The notes under the pieces are model-generated. The model saw nothing but the letters and a program-made list of their open reading frames with translations, searched no databases and had not been told where the DNA came from. Source: Allorhizobium sonneratiae (GTDB lineage Bacteria; Pseudomonadota; Alphaproteobacteria; Rhizobiales; Rhizobiaceae). From it: DNA of 64,000 nt. The stretch spans positions 310,001 through 374,000 of the forward strand of contig NZ_JAMKOJ010000003.1 of NCBI RefSeq assembly GCF_023700755.1. Reading direction: 5' to 3'. The first letter of the stretch is position 1. The number at the start of each line of letters is the position of its first letter. Of this stretch, positions 10,200 to 19,093 are shown one piece after another. A program made the translations under genes and the position numbers.

Positions 10200-11182
10200 G
10201 CCTTGTCCTCCGGGGAAAGGTTTAATCCGTCACCCCAGTCTGCCCGGCGTGCGGCTTTGAAAAGCGAACCGTCGCGGCGGGTAATGGTGGTTTCGCCAGC
10301 CGTGCCGTCCAGACGGCAGAGTTTTAAACGTGCAAGACCGCTTGACAGTTTCACCGGCGCGAGAATACGCGGTGGCGGGGCGGCCGGGACCGGCTGACGC
10401 GACATGGCGATAAAAATATATTTCTCGTCCTCATAGGGCACTTCGCCCTGCTTGACCTGCCGATGCAGGCGAGAGCGCTGCACCCGGCGGGAAAAATGGC
10501 ACCAGTCCGGCGGGATGATCGGACAGGCGGCGTGATGCGGGCAGGGCGCAATGATATGCGCGCCAGCCTCAAGCAGCACTTGTCGGGCTGCCACAATGCG
10601 CTGCCAACCGGCTGGCGTGCCGGGCTCGATCAGGATCAGCGCCTCGCGCGTGAGTTGCCAGAGTTTCAAGGCGGTTTTTTCCACCGCATCGAGCGGCAAT
10701 TCGTCGAGCACATAGGCAAGCGTCACGAGATCGGCGGCGGGCAGGGGTGCAAGCTGCCGCAGCACATCGCCCTTCTGCCAGTTGCTTTCAAGGGAAAGCG
10801 CGGATGACAGACCCTCACCGATGCGGCGGATGGCGTCACTCGCCTCGATCATTGTCGCCGTGTTGAGCGATGGCCAGCAATCGGCGGCGGCAAACAGCGC
10901 CGTGCCGGGGCCGGAGCCGAGATCGATCAGGCTTTTCGGTTGAAAATCCGGATGCACATTGTGCACCATCTCCATGGCCGCGCGGGCGGCGGCATAGGTC
11001 GCCGGCAGCCGCGCCGCCAGATAGGCAAGTGCTGCCAGCTCGCTATCGATATGCAGGTGGCCATCACGCACCTCGCCGCGATAGCGCCGTGTCAAGCGCT
11101 CGGATGCTCTCATCAAGGCTGAGAGCGGTTGGTTTTCAAGCAGGCGCTCTACGGCGCTTCTAATGGAAGAGGGCAGGTCCAC
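10196..11182 (-). CDS. Rsm22-family methyltransferase-like protein
   Basis: 328 residues related to Rsm22, a SAM-fold protein of small-subunit ribosome maturation known best from mitochondria. A glycine-rich SAM loop IDLGSGPGTALFA is near residues 86-98 and the motif YVLDELP follows. A C-terminal Cys cluster (PCPHHAACP then DWCHFSRRVQRSRLHRQ) corresponds to the Fe-S/Zn ligand region of the family, and the terminal block GEVPYEDEKYIFIA is characteristic. It lies 36 bases after the GNAT gene and overlaps the DUF2891 gene by 4 bases. A role in ribosome assembly is inferred from the family. Confidence 0.88.
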   Translation of the reverse strand: MDLPSSIRSAVERLLENQPLSALMRASERLTRRYRGEVRDGHLHIDSELAALAYLAARLPATYAAARAAMEMVHNVHPDFQPKSLIDLGSGPGTALFAAADCWPSLNTATMIEASDAIRRIGEGLSSALSLESNWQKGDVLRQLAPLPAADLVTLAYVLDELPLDAVEKTALKLWQLTREALILIEPGTPAGWQRIVAARQVLLEAGAHIIAPCPHHAACPIIPPDWCHFSRRVQRSRLHRQVKQGEVPYEDEKYIFIAMSRQPVPAAPPPRILAPVKLSSGLARLKLCRLDGTAGETTITRRDGSLFKAARRADWGDGLNLSPEDKA

Positions 11183-11218
11183 AGGCGGATTTCCGGATTT
11201 GGCAGAGACGGGTAAGCG

Positions 11219-11731
11219 TTATACGCGGCTTGTGGATATGTCCATTCTCTCCCATTCCGGCTTCAGCAATGACATCTGCAAGAGATCGCAGCGTGAACCA
11301 TCGGGCCTGACATAGGCCTGCCGCCACACGCCTTCCTGCTGAAAGCCGAGTTTTTCATAAAGGGCGCGGGCGCGAAGATTGTCCGGCAGATGGGTGAGCC
11401 AGAGGCGATGGGCACCACCTTGAGAAAAGGCCCAGGAAATGGCAAGCCGCATCATGGCCGTGCCGACGCCGCGCTGCGGCTCAGCAACCACAACCCGCTT
11501 GATGTAGACGCTCTGATAAGGGCTGTTCAGATCACGAAAAAAGACGAAGCCCAAGGCCTGCCCATCGTCTCCCACCGCCAGTTTATAGGCGGTTGTCGGA
11601 TCGTTGAGATTGGCGCGGTGTTCTTCTTCGCTGAACCGTCCGACCAGATGCTCATAGCCGGGCTGACGTTCCTCCGCCATCATGAAGGCTATGTCATCGA
11701 CGGTGGCCGGACGCAGCGACACGGCGATCAC
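11219..11731 (-). CDS. GNAT-family N-acetyltransferase
   Basis: A 170-residue single-domain acetyl-CoA-dependent acyltransferase. GNAT motif A is visible as VVVAEPQRGVGTAMMRLAI (the QxxGxG/A pyrophosphate loop), followed by motif B NLRARALYEKLGFQQEG. The sequence resembles RimI/RimJ-like enzymes, but the acceptor cannot be deduced. The start is GTG at 11729-11731, overlapping the rnd stop as GTGA, so it is probably coupled to rnd; another GTG four codons in is possible. It is the second gene of the leftward rnd-GNAT-rsm22-DUF2891 set. Confidence 0.85.
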   Translation of the reverse strand: MIAVSLRPATVDDIAFMMAEERQPGYEHLVGRFSEEEHRANLNDPTTAYKLAVGDDGQALGFVFFRDLNSPYQSVYIKRVVVAEPQRGVGTAMMRLAISWAFSQGGAHRLWLTHLPDNLRARALYEKLGFQQEGVWRQAYVRPDGSRCDLLQMSLLKPEWERMDISTSRV

Positions 11732-12879
11732 GGGGAAATATCCACCGTTTCGATCTTTTTGCCGGCAAAGCGCAGTGCAATGCCGCCCGCAATCATTTTC
11801 AGGGCCTGATCGCCGAACAACTCGCGGCGCCAGCCGCGCATGGCGGCGACATCGGCATTTTCACCTTCGGTGGCGATTTTTTCGAGATCGTCGCTGTTGG
11901 CGATCATCTTGGCGGCGACGCCATGTTTTTCCGAGATCAACCGTAGCAGCACTTTCAGCAATTCAACTGCGGAGGCAGCGCCTTCGGGCGCCTGCTGATG
12001 GCGTTCCAGCTTCGGCCATTCGGCTTTGGGGATGGCCAAGGCGGCATTGACGGCATCGACGATGGCGCTTCCGGCGCTGGAGCGCTCCCATCCCTTGGGA
12101 ATGGTGCGCAAACGTCCGAGTGCGTCAGATGTTTTTGGCTGCTGCTGGGCAATCTCAAAGATGGCGTCGTCTTTCAGCACCCGCGCCCGCGGCACGTTGC
12201 GGGCGCGTGCTTCCCGCTCCCGCCAGGCGGCGATGGATTTCATCACCATCAGTTCCTGCGGTTTTCGCAACCGCATTTTCAGCCGCTGCCAGGCATCGTC
12301 GGGATGGAGATCATAGGTCTCGCGGGACTCCAGAATGGCCATCTCTTCCTTCAGCCAGTCGGCACGGCCTTCGCGCTCGAGCTCGGCCTTCAGCTTGAGA
12401 TAGACATCGCGCAGATGCGTCACATCTGCGAGAGCATAATCGAGCTGTTTTTCGGAAAGCGGTCGATGGCTCCAGTCGGTAAAGCGCGAGCTTTTGTCGA
12501 TTGGAATGTTCTTCACTTTCTGCACGAGCTGATCATAGGAGACGCTGTCGCCAAAACCGCAGACCATGGCCGCGACCTGGGTGTCGAAAATCGGATGAGG
12601 AATGAGATTGCCGAGATGAAAGATGATTTCAATATCCTGACGCGCAGCGTGAAACACCTTGGTGACATTGCCATTGGCCATCAGGGTGAAAAACGGGGCA
12701 AGATCGAGCCCCGAGGCAAGCGGGTCGACAATCACCTCGAGATCGGGGCTTGCCATCTGGATCAGGCACAATTCCGGCCAGAACGTTGTTTCCCGCAGGA
12801 ACTCGGTATCGATGGTGATGAAGTCGGACTGGGCCAGCGTTTCACAAGCCGCTTCCAGCTCCCGTGTGGTGACAATCAT
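11728..12879 (-). CDS. rnd: Ribonuclease D
   Basis: 3'-5' exoribonuclease of the DEDDy family that trims tRNA and other stable RNA 3' ends; 383 residues. ExoI is IDTEFLRE (Asp24, Glu26), ExoII lies around HAARQDIE, and ExoIII is around EKQLDYALADVTHL, which has the Tyr-x3-Asp spacing of DEDDy enzymes. An HRDC domain covers roughly residues 205-290 (VMKSIAAWREREARARNVPR). It is divergent from aspS, as in many rhizobia, and heads a four-gene leftward set. Confidence 0.95.
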   Translation of the reverse strand: MIVTTRELEAACETLAQSDFITIDTEFLRETTFWPELCLIQMASPDLEVIVDPLASGLDLAPFFTLMANGNVTKVFHAARQDIEIIFHLGNLIPHPIFDTQVAAMVCGFGDSVSYDQLVQKVKNIPIDKSSRFTDWSHRPLSEKQLDYALADVTHLRDVYLKLKAELEREGRADWLKEEMAILESRETYDLHPDDAWQRLKMRLRKPQELMVMKSIAAWREREARARNVPRARVLKDDAIFEIAQQQPKTSDALGRLRTIPKGWERSSAGSAIVDAVNAALAIPKAEWPKLERHQQAPEGAASAVELLKVLLRLISEKHGVAAKMIANSDDLEKIATEGENADVAAMRGWRRELFGDQALKMIAGGIALRFAGKKIETVDISP

Positions 12880-13238
12880 TTGAATCCGGTCAATCTATAA
12901 CACAATGCCTCTTTCCTTCCCCCTTGCGCGCCAATTGTCAAGTTTATGACAGATGTTGACGCTGTCTTTGCCGTGATCAGGGCCAGAATTTGCCATGCCT
13001 GTGGCTGAGCTGCACAAAATATATGGCATTATGTCTGGCTGAGTGATCTGCCGGAGATCGACGCTTCATCAGCACAAATATGGCAAGGGCCTGTCCTCTT
13101 GCGTCTGTCGCAGAGGTCGCCCTCGGGTTTTGCCTTGACAAATCGGCCCGGTCATGCGCTTTTCCGCCCGATTTCCCATGCCTTTTCGCGTCTTTCCGGC
13201 GCGAGTGTGAGGCCCGTCTGAAGTTCAGGATCATCGAC
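12880..13238. other. Divergent intergenic region rnd / aspS
   Basis: 359 bases with promoters for two outward genes. An aspS reading frame stays open upstream to 13080, but residues before MHRYRSH do not resemble aspartyl-tRNA synthetase, so I treat that part as non-coding. A TTGACA hexamer at 13135-13140 is a possible -35 box for aspS. Nothing else was recognised. Confidence 0.45.
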
Positions 13239-15026
13239 ATGCATCGTTACCGCAGCCACACCTGCGCCGCCCTCAGAAAAACCGATGTCGGCTCAACCGT
13301 TCGCCTGTCCGGCTGGGTTCATCGCGTCCGCGACCATGGCGGCGTGCTCTTCATCGACCTGCGCGACCATTATGGCATCACCCAGGTTGTCGCCGATCCC
13401 GACAGCCCGGCCTTCAAACTGGCCGAAACCGTGCGCGGTGAGTGGGTGATCCGCATTGACGGTCTCGTCAAGGCGCGCACCGAGGAAACGGTCAACAAGA
13501 CCATGCCGACCGGCGAGATCGAGCTTTACGCCAAAGAGATCGAGATCCTGTCGGCAGCCAACGAATTGCCGCTGCCGGTGTTTGGTGAGCCGGATTATCC
13601 GGAAGATGTGCGTCTGCGCTACCGCTTCCTCGATCTGCGCCGCGAAACCCTGCACAAGAACATCGTCAAGCGCACGCAGATTATTTCTGCCATGCGTCAG
13701 GGCATGGGTGAGGCAGGCTTTGCCGAATATACCACGCCGATCCTGACGGCGTCTTCGCCGGAAGGTGCGCGCGACTTTCTGGTGCCGAGCCGCATCCATC
13801 AGGGCAAATTCTTCGCCCTGCCGCAGGCGCCGCAGCAGTATAAGCAGTTGCTGATGGTGGCCGGTTTCGACCGCTATTTCCAGATCGCGCCCTGCTTCCG
13901 TGACGAAGACCCGCGCGCCGACCGTCTGCCGGGCGAGTTTTACCAGCTTGACGTCGAAATGAGCTTCGTGACCCAGGAAGAAGTCTGGGAAACCATGGAG
14001 CCGATGATGTCGGCCGTCTTCGAAAAGTTTGCCGAGGGCAAGCCGGTCACGAAGAACTGGCCGCGCATTCCCTATGATGAAGCGATCCGCAAATATGGTT
14101 CCGACAAGCCGGACCTGCGCAACCCGATCGTCATGCAGGCTGTGACCGAGCATTTCGCCGGTTCCGGCTTCAAGGTCTTCGCCAATATGATCGCCTCCAA
14201 CCCGAAGGTGGAAGTCTGGGCCATTCCGGCAAAGACAGGCGGTTCGCGCGCTTTCTGTGACCGGATGAATGCCTGGGCGCAGAGCCAGGGTCAGCCGGGT
14301 CTCGGCTATATCTTCTGGAAGGAAGAGGACGGCAAGATCGGCGGTTCCGGCCCGCTCGCCAAGAATATCGGCGAGGAGCGCACGGAAGCTGTTCGCACTC
14401 AGCTCGGCCTTGAAGCGGGCGATGCCTGCTTTTTCGTTGCCGGTGAGCCGTCGAAATTCTATAAATTCGCCGGTGAAGCCCGCACCCGCGTCGGTGACGA
14501 ACTGAACCTCACCGACCGCGACCGGTTCGAATTCTGCTGGATCGTCGACTTCCCCTTCTATGAGTGGAACGAAGACGAAAAGAAGGTGGATTTTGCCCAC
14601 AACCCCTTCTCCATGCCGCAAGGTGGCATCGAGGCCTTCGACGCCAAGGACCCGCTGGAGCTCAAGGCTTACCAGTATGACGCCGTCTGCAACGGCTTTG
14701 AAATTGCCTCGGGCTCGATCCGCAACCAGTCGCCGGAACTGATGGTCAAGGCCTTTGAAAAGGTGGGGCTCAGCCAGCAGGATGTGGAAGAGCGCTTCGG
14801 CGGTCTCTACCGCGCCTTCCAGTATGGCGCACCGCCGCATGGTGGCTGCGCCTTCGGCATCGACCGCATCGTCATGCTGTTGGTCGGGGCAAAGAACCTG
14901 CGTGAAATCACGCTCTTCCCGATGAACCAGCAGGCGCAGGACCTGTTGATGAACGCGCCCTCTGCCGCCACGCCTGCGCAATTGCGAGAGCTTGGATTGC
15001 GGGTCATGCCGACCGCCAAGGAATAA
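13239..15026 (+). CDS. aspS: Aspartyl-tRNA synthetase (bacterial type)
   Basis: Charges tRNA-Asp with aspartate; in lineages lacking AsnRS it is non-discriminating and also makes Asp-tRNA-Asn. 595 residues. The N-terminal OB-fold anticodon domain contains [20 protein letters not shown]. Class II motif 2 is [19 protein letters not shown] and motif 3 is GIDRIVMLL near the end. The large GAD insertion typical of bacterial AspRS lies between them. ATG 13239 has an AGGA site and gives the family N-terminus [13 protein letters not shown] strong terminator follows at 15055. Confidence 0.97.
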   Translation: MHRYRSHTCAALRKTDVGSTVRLSGWVHRVRDHGGVLFIDLRDHYGITQVVADPDSPAFKLAETVRGEWVIRIDGLVKARTEETVNKTMPTGEIELYAKEIEILSAANELPLPVFGEPDYPEDVRLRYRFLDLRRETLHKNIVKRTQIISAMRQGMGEAGFAEYTTPILTASSPEGARDFLVPSRIHQGKFFALPQAPQQYKQLLMVAGFDRYFQIAPCFRDEDPRADRLPGEFYQLDVEMSFVTQEEVWETMEPMMSAVFEKFAEGKPVTKNWPRIPYDEAIRKYGSDKPDLRNPIVMQAVTEHFAGSGFKVFANMIASNPKVEVWAIPAKTGGSRAFCDRMNAWAQSQGQPGLGYIFWKEEDGKIGGSGPLAKNIGEERTEAVRTQLGLEAGDACFFVAGEPSKFYKFAGEARTRVGDELNLTDRDRFEFCWIVDFPFYEWNEDEKKVDFAHNPFSMPQGGIEAFDAKDPLELKAYQYDAVCNGFEIASGSIRNQSPELMVKAFEKVGLSQQDVEERFGGLYRAFQYGAPPHGGCAFGIDRIVMLLVGAKNLREITLFPMNQQAQDLLMNAPSAATPAQLRELGLRVMPTAKE

Positions 15027-15054
15027 GCGGCGTCAATTCCATCGTCTGTTTCAG

Positions 15055-15083
15055 CACGCCCATCCCCGATGGGCGTGTTTTTT
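15055..15083 (+). terminator. Rho-independent terminator of aspS
   Basis: Perfect 10-bp stem CACGCCCATC / GATGGGCGTG with a 3-base loop at 15065-15067, followed by six T residues. It starts 29 bases after the aspS stop. Confidence 0.9.
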
Positions 15084-15111
15084 ATTGTGTGATGTACTGC
15101 AGAGCCAAAAG

Positions 15112-15147
15112 AAAACCGTCTGCGCCGGAGAGGATGCAGACGGTTTT
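15112..15147 (-). terminator. Hairpin terminator of the exported-protein gene (may act both ways)
   Basis: 12-bp stem (15112-15123 with 15136-15147, AAAACCGTCTGC / GCAGACGGTTTT) and a 12-base loop. A-tracts on the left and T-tracts on the right would give a U-run in either direction. It lies 35 bases beyond the stop of the leftward gene ending at 15182. Confidence 0.8.
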
Positions 15148-15181
15148 TTGGTTTTGTCGTTATGTCGGGATGAAACCGGTT

Positions 15182-16432
15182 TTACTGATTGGCCGTGACC
15201 TTCACGCCCAGCACTTTCGGCAGGCTGCTCGGTGCGCCCATGGCCGCACCGATGATCAGCGGCAGCGGAACGGGATTTTCCGGCTCTGCGGCAATCTCGA
15301 GGCTTTTCGGATTGTCGATGAAGGTGTTGACGGCGGCTGAGACGCTGTTTTGCAGATCACCCAGCTTGGCCTGTGCCAGCATCAGCGGCACCATGGCCTT
15401 GACAATCTGTGCCATGTCCTTGGGCGCGATATTGCGCTCGCTGGCGCTATAGGCAAGCGCCCGGTTCGTCAGGCCGTGATCTTCAAAGCGGATATCGGCA
15501 TCTTCAAATGACAATTGTTGGAGAAGGCCGAACATGGCAAGGCTTGCCGCCTGATTGGCCTGTTTGTCGGCGGCGGTCACCTGCATGGTCCTGGCCGTTT
15601 CCTGCAATTGCCGCATGAGATCAAGCGTATAGCCGGAGAAGCTGAAGGCGACCGACAGTTTGCCGACATTGGCAAAATCAAAATCGAGACTGTCGAGATC
15701 CAGCGTGCCTGATTGCAGCTCCCAATTGCCCTGCATGGTCATGTCGCCATCGAGATGGACAAGATTGAGCTTTTCCAGCATATCGCGCTGTTTTGGATCT
15801 GGCACCGTGGTCATATCCAGTTTCAACCCCTTGACGGCGGCATCGAAATCGAGACTTGCACCATCGTCCTCGATCGACGTGTTGCTGTCGGCGGAGGCGA
15901 TGGCAAACACCACCTTGCCGTTTTCCGTCACCGTCACCGGGCCGCTATGAGCCTTCTCGCAGATCATCAGCGAAGAGAGGTCCTTGCCGCTGGTTTTGCC
16001 GGGAATGGTCACGCCTTCCAGATAGAGGTCGCTGGCCTTGATGCTGTCCTTCTGTGTCTGCATGTCGAGCGGCTGAAACTCGACCCTGTCAATATCGTAG
16101 GAGCCGTCATCATTGGCGGTCACGCCCTTCAGCTCGATGTCGCCAAGCGACAGGCTGGTCGCTTGCGGGGCAGGGGGCGGAGGCGCAGGCTGGCCGGGCG
16201 CGGGCTGTGCCGGTTCCGGGGCGGGTTTCAGAGGTGTGATACGTGCCGCGTGAAAGGTCATATCGTCGCCCTTCACATCGATGGATGCGACCGACAGAGC
16301 CACATTGTCAGCGCCATAGGCGGCGTTGATCTTGGCCAGCAGATCTTTTCCATCGAGCGCATGGGCCGAAACGGGCAGAATGAACACGGCCGTCGCAGCC
16401 ATCAGGCGTCGGGCGGAGATGAAAAGCGTCAT
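15182..16432 (-). CDS. Conserved exported protein of unknown function
   Basis: 416 residues beginning MTLFISARRLMAATAVFILP, a Sec signal peptide with likely cleavage after SAHA. A Pro/Ala-rich linker (about residues 70-92) splits a short N-terminal part from a larger region with repeated short beta-type phrases such as LSLGDIELKGVT, LDLDSLDFDFANVGKLSVAF and DADIRFEDHGLTNRAL. That pattern resembles rhizobial periplasmic proteins without an assigned role; no catalytic motif is seen. ATG 16430-16432 has AAGGA 6 bases before it; an ATG five codons earlier lacks such a site. It is a single-gene transcript ending at the hairpin near 15112. Confidence 0.8.
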   Translation of the reverse strand: MTLFISARRLMAATAVFILPVSAHALDGKDLLAKINAAYGADNVALSVASIDVKGDDMTFHAARITPLKPAPEPAQPAPGQPAPPPPAPQATSLSLGDIELKGVTANDDGSYDIDRVEFQPLDMQTQKDSIKASDLYLEGVTIPGKTSGKDLSSLMICEKAHSGPVTVTENGKVVFAIASADSNTSIEDDGASLDFDAAVKGLKLDMTTVPDPKQRDMLEKLNLVHLDGDMTMQGNWELQSGTLDLDSLDFDFANVGKLSVAFSFSGYTLDLMRQLQETARTMQVTAADKQANQAASLAMFGLLQQLSFEDADIRFEDHGLTNRALAYSASERNIAPKDMAQIVKAMVPLMLAQAKLGDLQNSVSAAVNTFIDNPKSLEIAAEPENPVPLPLIIGAAMGAPSSLPKVLGVKVTANQ

Positions 16433-16683
16433 GGATGTCCTTCCCATGGAAATTGCCAGCCTGACCCGGTGGCATACTGTTCTGGTTCCGGCGTTTTGTC
16501 ACCGGGCATTTGCATTATGTTTTACAGATGTTAAGTCGAGGTCGCAAAGCGGATTTGCCATCCTCCTCTGAAATTTGCGGCTGGATGCCGCTATCGGCCT
16601 TTCACTGCACACATATGACAATCCACAGAAGGGTCTTGCCGGTTTCTTGCCGTGTGGGGGCTTCTCGTTTAGGACTGGGGCTT

Positions 16684-18960
16684 ATGGGAAACAATCTCTT
16701 GCCGCCCGGTGATGGCGGCGACGGCGTCACGCCGGTCGATCTGAAATCCGCGCTGGAAGAGCGCTATCTGGCCTATGCACTGTCCACCATCATGCATCGG
16801 GCGCTTCCTGATGTCCGCGATGGTCTGAAACCGGTGCATCGCCGTATCATCCATGCGATGAGCGAGATGGGCATCAGGCCCAATTCCGCCTTCAAGAAAT
16901 GCGCCCGTATCGTCGGTGACGTTATCGGTAAATTCCATCCGCATGGCGACCAGTCGGTCTATGACGCACTGGTGCGGCTGGCGCAGGATTTCTCCCAGCG
17001 CTATCCCGTTGTCGACGGGCAGGGCAATTTCGGCAATATCGATGGCGATTCCGCGGCTGCCTATCGTTATACCGAAGCGCGGATGACCGAGGTGGCGGCG
17101 CTGCTGCTGGAGGGCATCGATCAGGATGCGGTGGATTTCCGCCCGACCTATAACGAGGAAGATGACGAGCCGGTCGTGTTGCCCGGCGCCTTTCCCAATC
17201 TTCTTGCCAATGGCGCCTCCGGCATTGCCGTCGGCATGGCCACCTCGATCCCGCCGCACAATGCCCATGAACTGTGCGATGCAGCGCTTTATCTGATCAA
17301 GAATCCCGGCGCGCCGGTGGAAGAACTGATGTTCGATCCCGCCCGCCCGGAGCGCGGCGGCATCGAAGGCCCGGATTTTCCGACTGGCGGCATTATCGTT
17401 GATCGTCGCGAAAGCATGATCGAGACCTATCGCACTGGCCGCGGCGGGTTTCGTGTGCGGTCGAAATGGGAGACGGAGGATCTCGGCCGCGGCGGCTATC
17501 AGATCGTCGTCACCGAAATTCCATTCCAGGTGCAGAAATCGCGGCTGATCGAGAAGATCGCCGAGCTTTTGATCGCTCGCAGGCTGCCGCTTCTCGAAGA
17601 TGTCCGTGACGAATCGGCAGAGGATGTCCGCATCGTTCTTGTGCCGAAAAACCGCACCGTCGATGCGACGCTGCTGATGGAATCGCTGTTCAAGCTGACC
17701 GAACTGGAAAGCCGCATTCCGCTCAACATGAACGTGTTGAGCCAGGGCAAAGTGCCGAAGGTCATGGGGCTGCACGAGGTGCTGACCGAATGGCTGGAAC
17801 ACCGCAAGGACGTGCTTGTCCGCCGCTCCAGTTTCCGTCTTGCTGCCATCGACCGTCGGCTGGAAATTCTTGGCGGCTTGCTGATCGCCTATCTCAATCT
17901 CGATGAGGTGATCCGCATCATTCGCGAGGAGGACGAGCCGAAACCGGCTTTGATCAACGCCTTCACGCTAACCGACAATCAGGCCGAGGCCATCCTAAAT
18001 ATGCGGCTGCGCAATCTGCGCAAACTTGAGGAATTTGAAATCCGCAAGGAACATGAGGCGCTTTCCAAGGAAAAGGCCGAGATCGAGGCTCTGCTCGCCT
18101 CCACCGAGCAGCAATGGCAGACCGTTGCCGCCGAAATCGGCGAGGTGAAGAAGAAATATGCGAAGGCGACCGAGCTTGGCCGCCGCCGCACCCAGTTCTC
18201 TGATGCGCCTGAGGCCGATCTCGAAGCCATCCAGCAGGCGATGATCGAGAAAGAACCGATCACCGTCGTCGTCTCGGAAAAGGGCTGGATCCGCGCTCTG
18301 AAGGGACATATTGCCGACACCTCCAGCCTGACCTTCAAGGAGGGCGATGGGCTGAAAGTGGCTTTTGCGGCCCAGACAACCGACAAGATCCTGCTCGTGA
18401 CCACCGGCGGCAAGGTCTTTACGCTTGGTGGCGACAAGCTGCCGGGCGGGCGAGGGCATGGTGAGCCGATCCGTATCATGGTCGATATGGACAATGATCA
18501 GGATGTGCTGACGGCCTTCGTTCACGACCCGGAGCGCAAGCGCTTGATCGTCTCGACATCGGGCAATGGCTTCGTTGTCGCCGAAACCGATATGATCGCC
18601 AATACCCGCAAGGGCAAGCAGGTGATGAATGTTGCCATGCCGGACGAAACCCGGCTGGTTGCGCCTGTTGTCGGTGATCATGTCGCCATCATCGGCGAAA
18701 ATCGCAAGATGCTGGTTTTCCCCATCGTCCAGATCCCGGAAATGGCCCGCGGCAAGGGTGTGCGGCTGCAACGCTATAATGATGGCGGCGTCAGCGACAT
18801 CAAATGTTTCGCCATGGCTGACGGACTGAGCTGGACGGACAGCGCCGGTCGCAGCTTCACCCGCAGCAGGGATGAGCTGCTGGAATGGATCGGAGATCGC
18901 GCCGCCGCCGGCAGGCCGCTTCCCAAAGGTTTTCCACGGACCGGGAAGTTCACGGCCTGA
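16684..18960 (+). CDS. parC: DNA topoisomerase IV subunit A
   Basis: DNA-breaking subunit of topoisomerase IV, which decatenates sister chromosomes; 758 residues. The N-terminal breakage-reunion domain shows [20 protein letters not shown], the quinolone-determining region [14 protein letters not shown] (residues 85-98) and the catalytic Arg128-Tyr129 pair in [12 protein letters not shown]. GyrA-type coiled-coil and C-terminal beta-pinwheel regions follow. The pinwheel lacks the GyrA box, supporting ParC over GyrA, and the length fits alphaproteobacterial ParC (about 750) rather than GyrA (about 900+). ATG 16684 follows an AGGA site; the longer frame from 16510 is not family-like. Confidence 0.95.
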   Translation: MGNNLLPPGDGGDGVTPVDLKSALEERYLAYALSTIMHRALPDVRDGLKPVHRRIIHAMSEMGIRPNSAFKKCARIVGDVIGKFHPHGDQSVYDALVRLAQDFSQRYPVVDGQGNFGNIDGDSAAAYRYTEARMTEVAALLLEGIDQDAVDFRPTYNEEDDEPVVLPGAFPNLLANGASGIAVGMATSIPPHNAHELCDAALYLIKNPGAPVEELMFDPARPERGGIEGPDFPTGGIIVDRRESMIETYRTGRGGFRVRSKWETEDLGRGGYQIVVTEIPFQVQKSRLIEKIAELLIARRLPLLEDVRDESAEDVRIVLVPKNRTVDATLLMESLFKLTELESRIPLNMNVLSQGKVPKVMGLHEVLTEWLEHRKDVLVRRSSFRLAAIDRRLEILGGLLIAYLNLDEVIRIIREEDEPKPALINAFTLTDNQAEAILNMRLRNLRKLEEFEIRKEHEALSKEKAEIEALLASTEQQWQTVAAEIGEVKKKYAKATELGRRRTQFSDAPEADLEAIQQAMIEKEPITVVVSEKGWIRALKGHIADTSSLTFKEGDGLKVAFAAQTTDKILLVTTGGKVFTLGGDKLPGGRGHGEPIRIMVDMDNDQDVLTAFVHDPERKRLIVSTSGNGFVVAETDMIANTRKGKQVMNVAMPDETRLVAPVVGDHVAIIGENRKMLVFPIVQIPEMARGKGVRLQRYNDGGVSDIKCFAMADGLSWTDSAGRSFTRSRDELLEWIGDRAAAGRPLPKGFPRTGKFTA

Positions 18961-18963
18961 AGC

Positions 18964-18999
18964 ATGTCGCGTTTCAATGCGGACGATGAAACGCGACAT
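18964..18999. repeat. Perfect 13-bp inverted repeat after parC
   Basis: ATGTCGCGTTTCA (18964-18976) and its complement TGAAACGCGACAT (18987-18999) flank a 10-base loop. It begins 4 bases after the parC stop but lacks a T-run. Related, less perfect versions of the AAACG-GACATGC hairpin occur at 39604 and 45680, so it seems to be an intergenic repeat as well as a possible RNA-stabilising structure. Confidence 0.7.
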
Positions 19000-19029
19000 A
19001 CTGTCGGGCTTTAAAGTGTTACTGCGACC

Positions 19030-19061
19030 TTTGTGTGCCATATTTGGCGCATGGCGCTGTA
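19030..19061. repeat. 32-base intergenic repeat, copy 1
   Basis: This stretch matches 48218-48249 in 30 of 32 positions, same strand. It contains the palindrome-like core GCCATATTTGGC and ends GCATGGCGCTGTA. A decayed third relative may lie at 57180-57213. No function is known to me. Confidence 0.65.
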
Positions 19062-19063
19062 AA

Positions 19064-19092
19064 ATCAAAACCCATACTGAGTGGGTTTTGAT
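19064..19092. terminator. Hairpin between convergent parC and GGDEF-EAL genes
   Basis: 11-bp perfect stem ATCAAAACCCA (19064-19074) / TGGGTTTTGAT (19082-19092) with a 7-base loop, 1 base from the stop of the leftward gene. It is placed to terminate both converging transcripts, although a long T-run is lacking. Confidence 0.6.
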
Positions 19093-19093
19093 C

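Noticed and set aside
13293..14981. 562-codon antisense frame across aspS
   Set aside because: Shadow of aspS with low-complexity composition and no recognisable domain.
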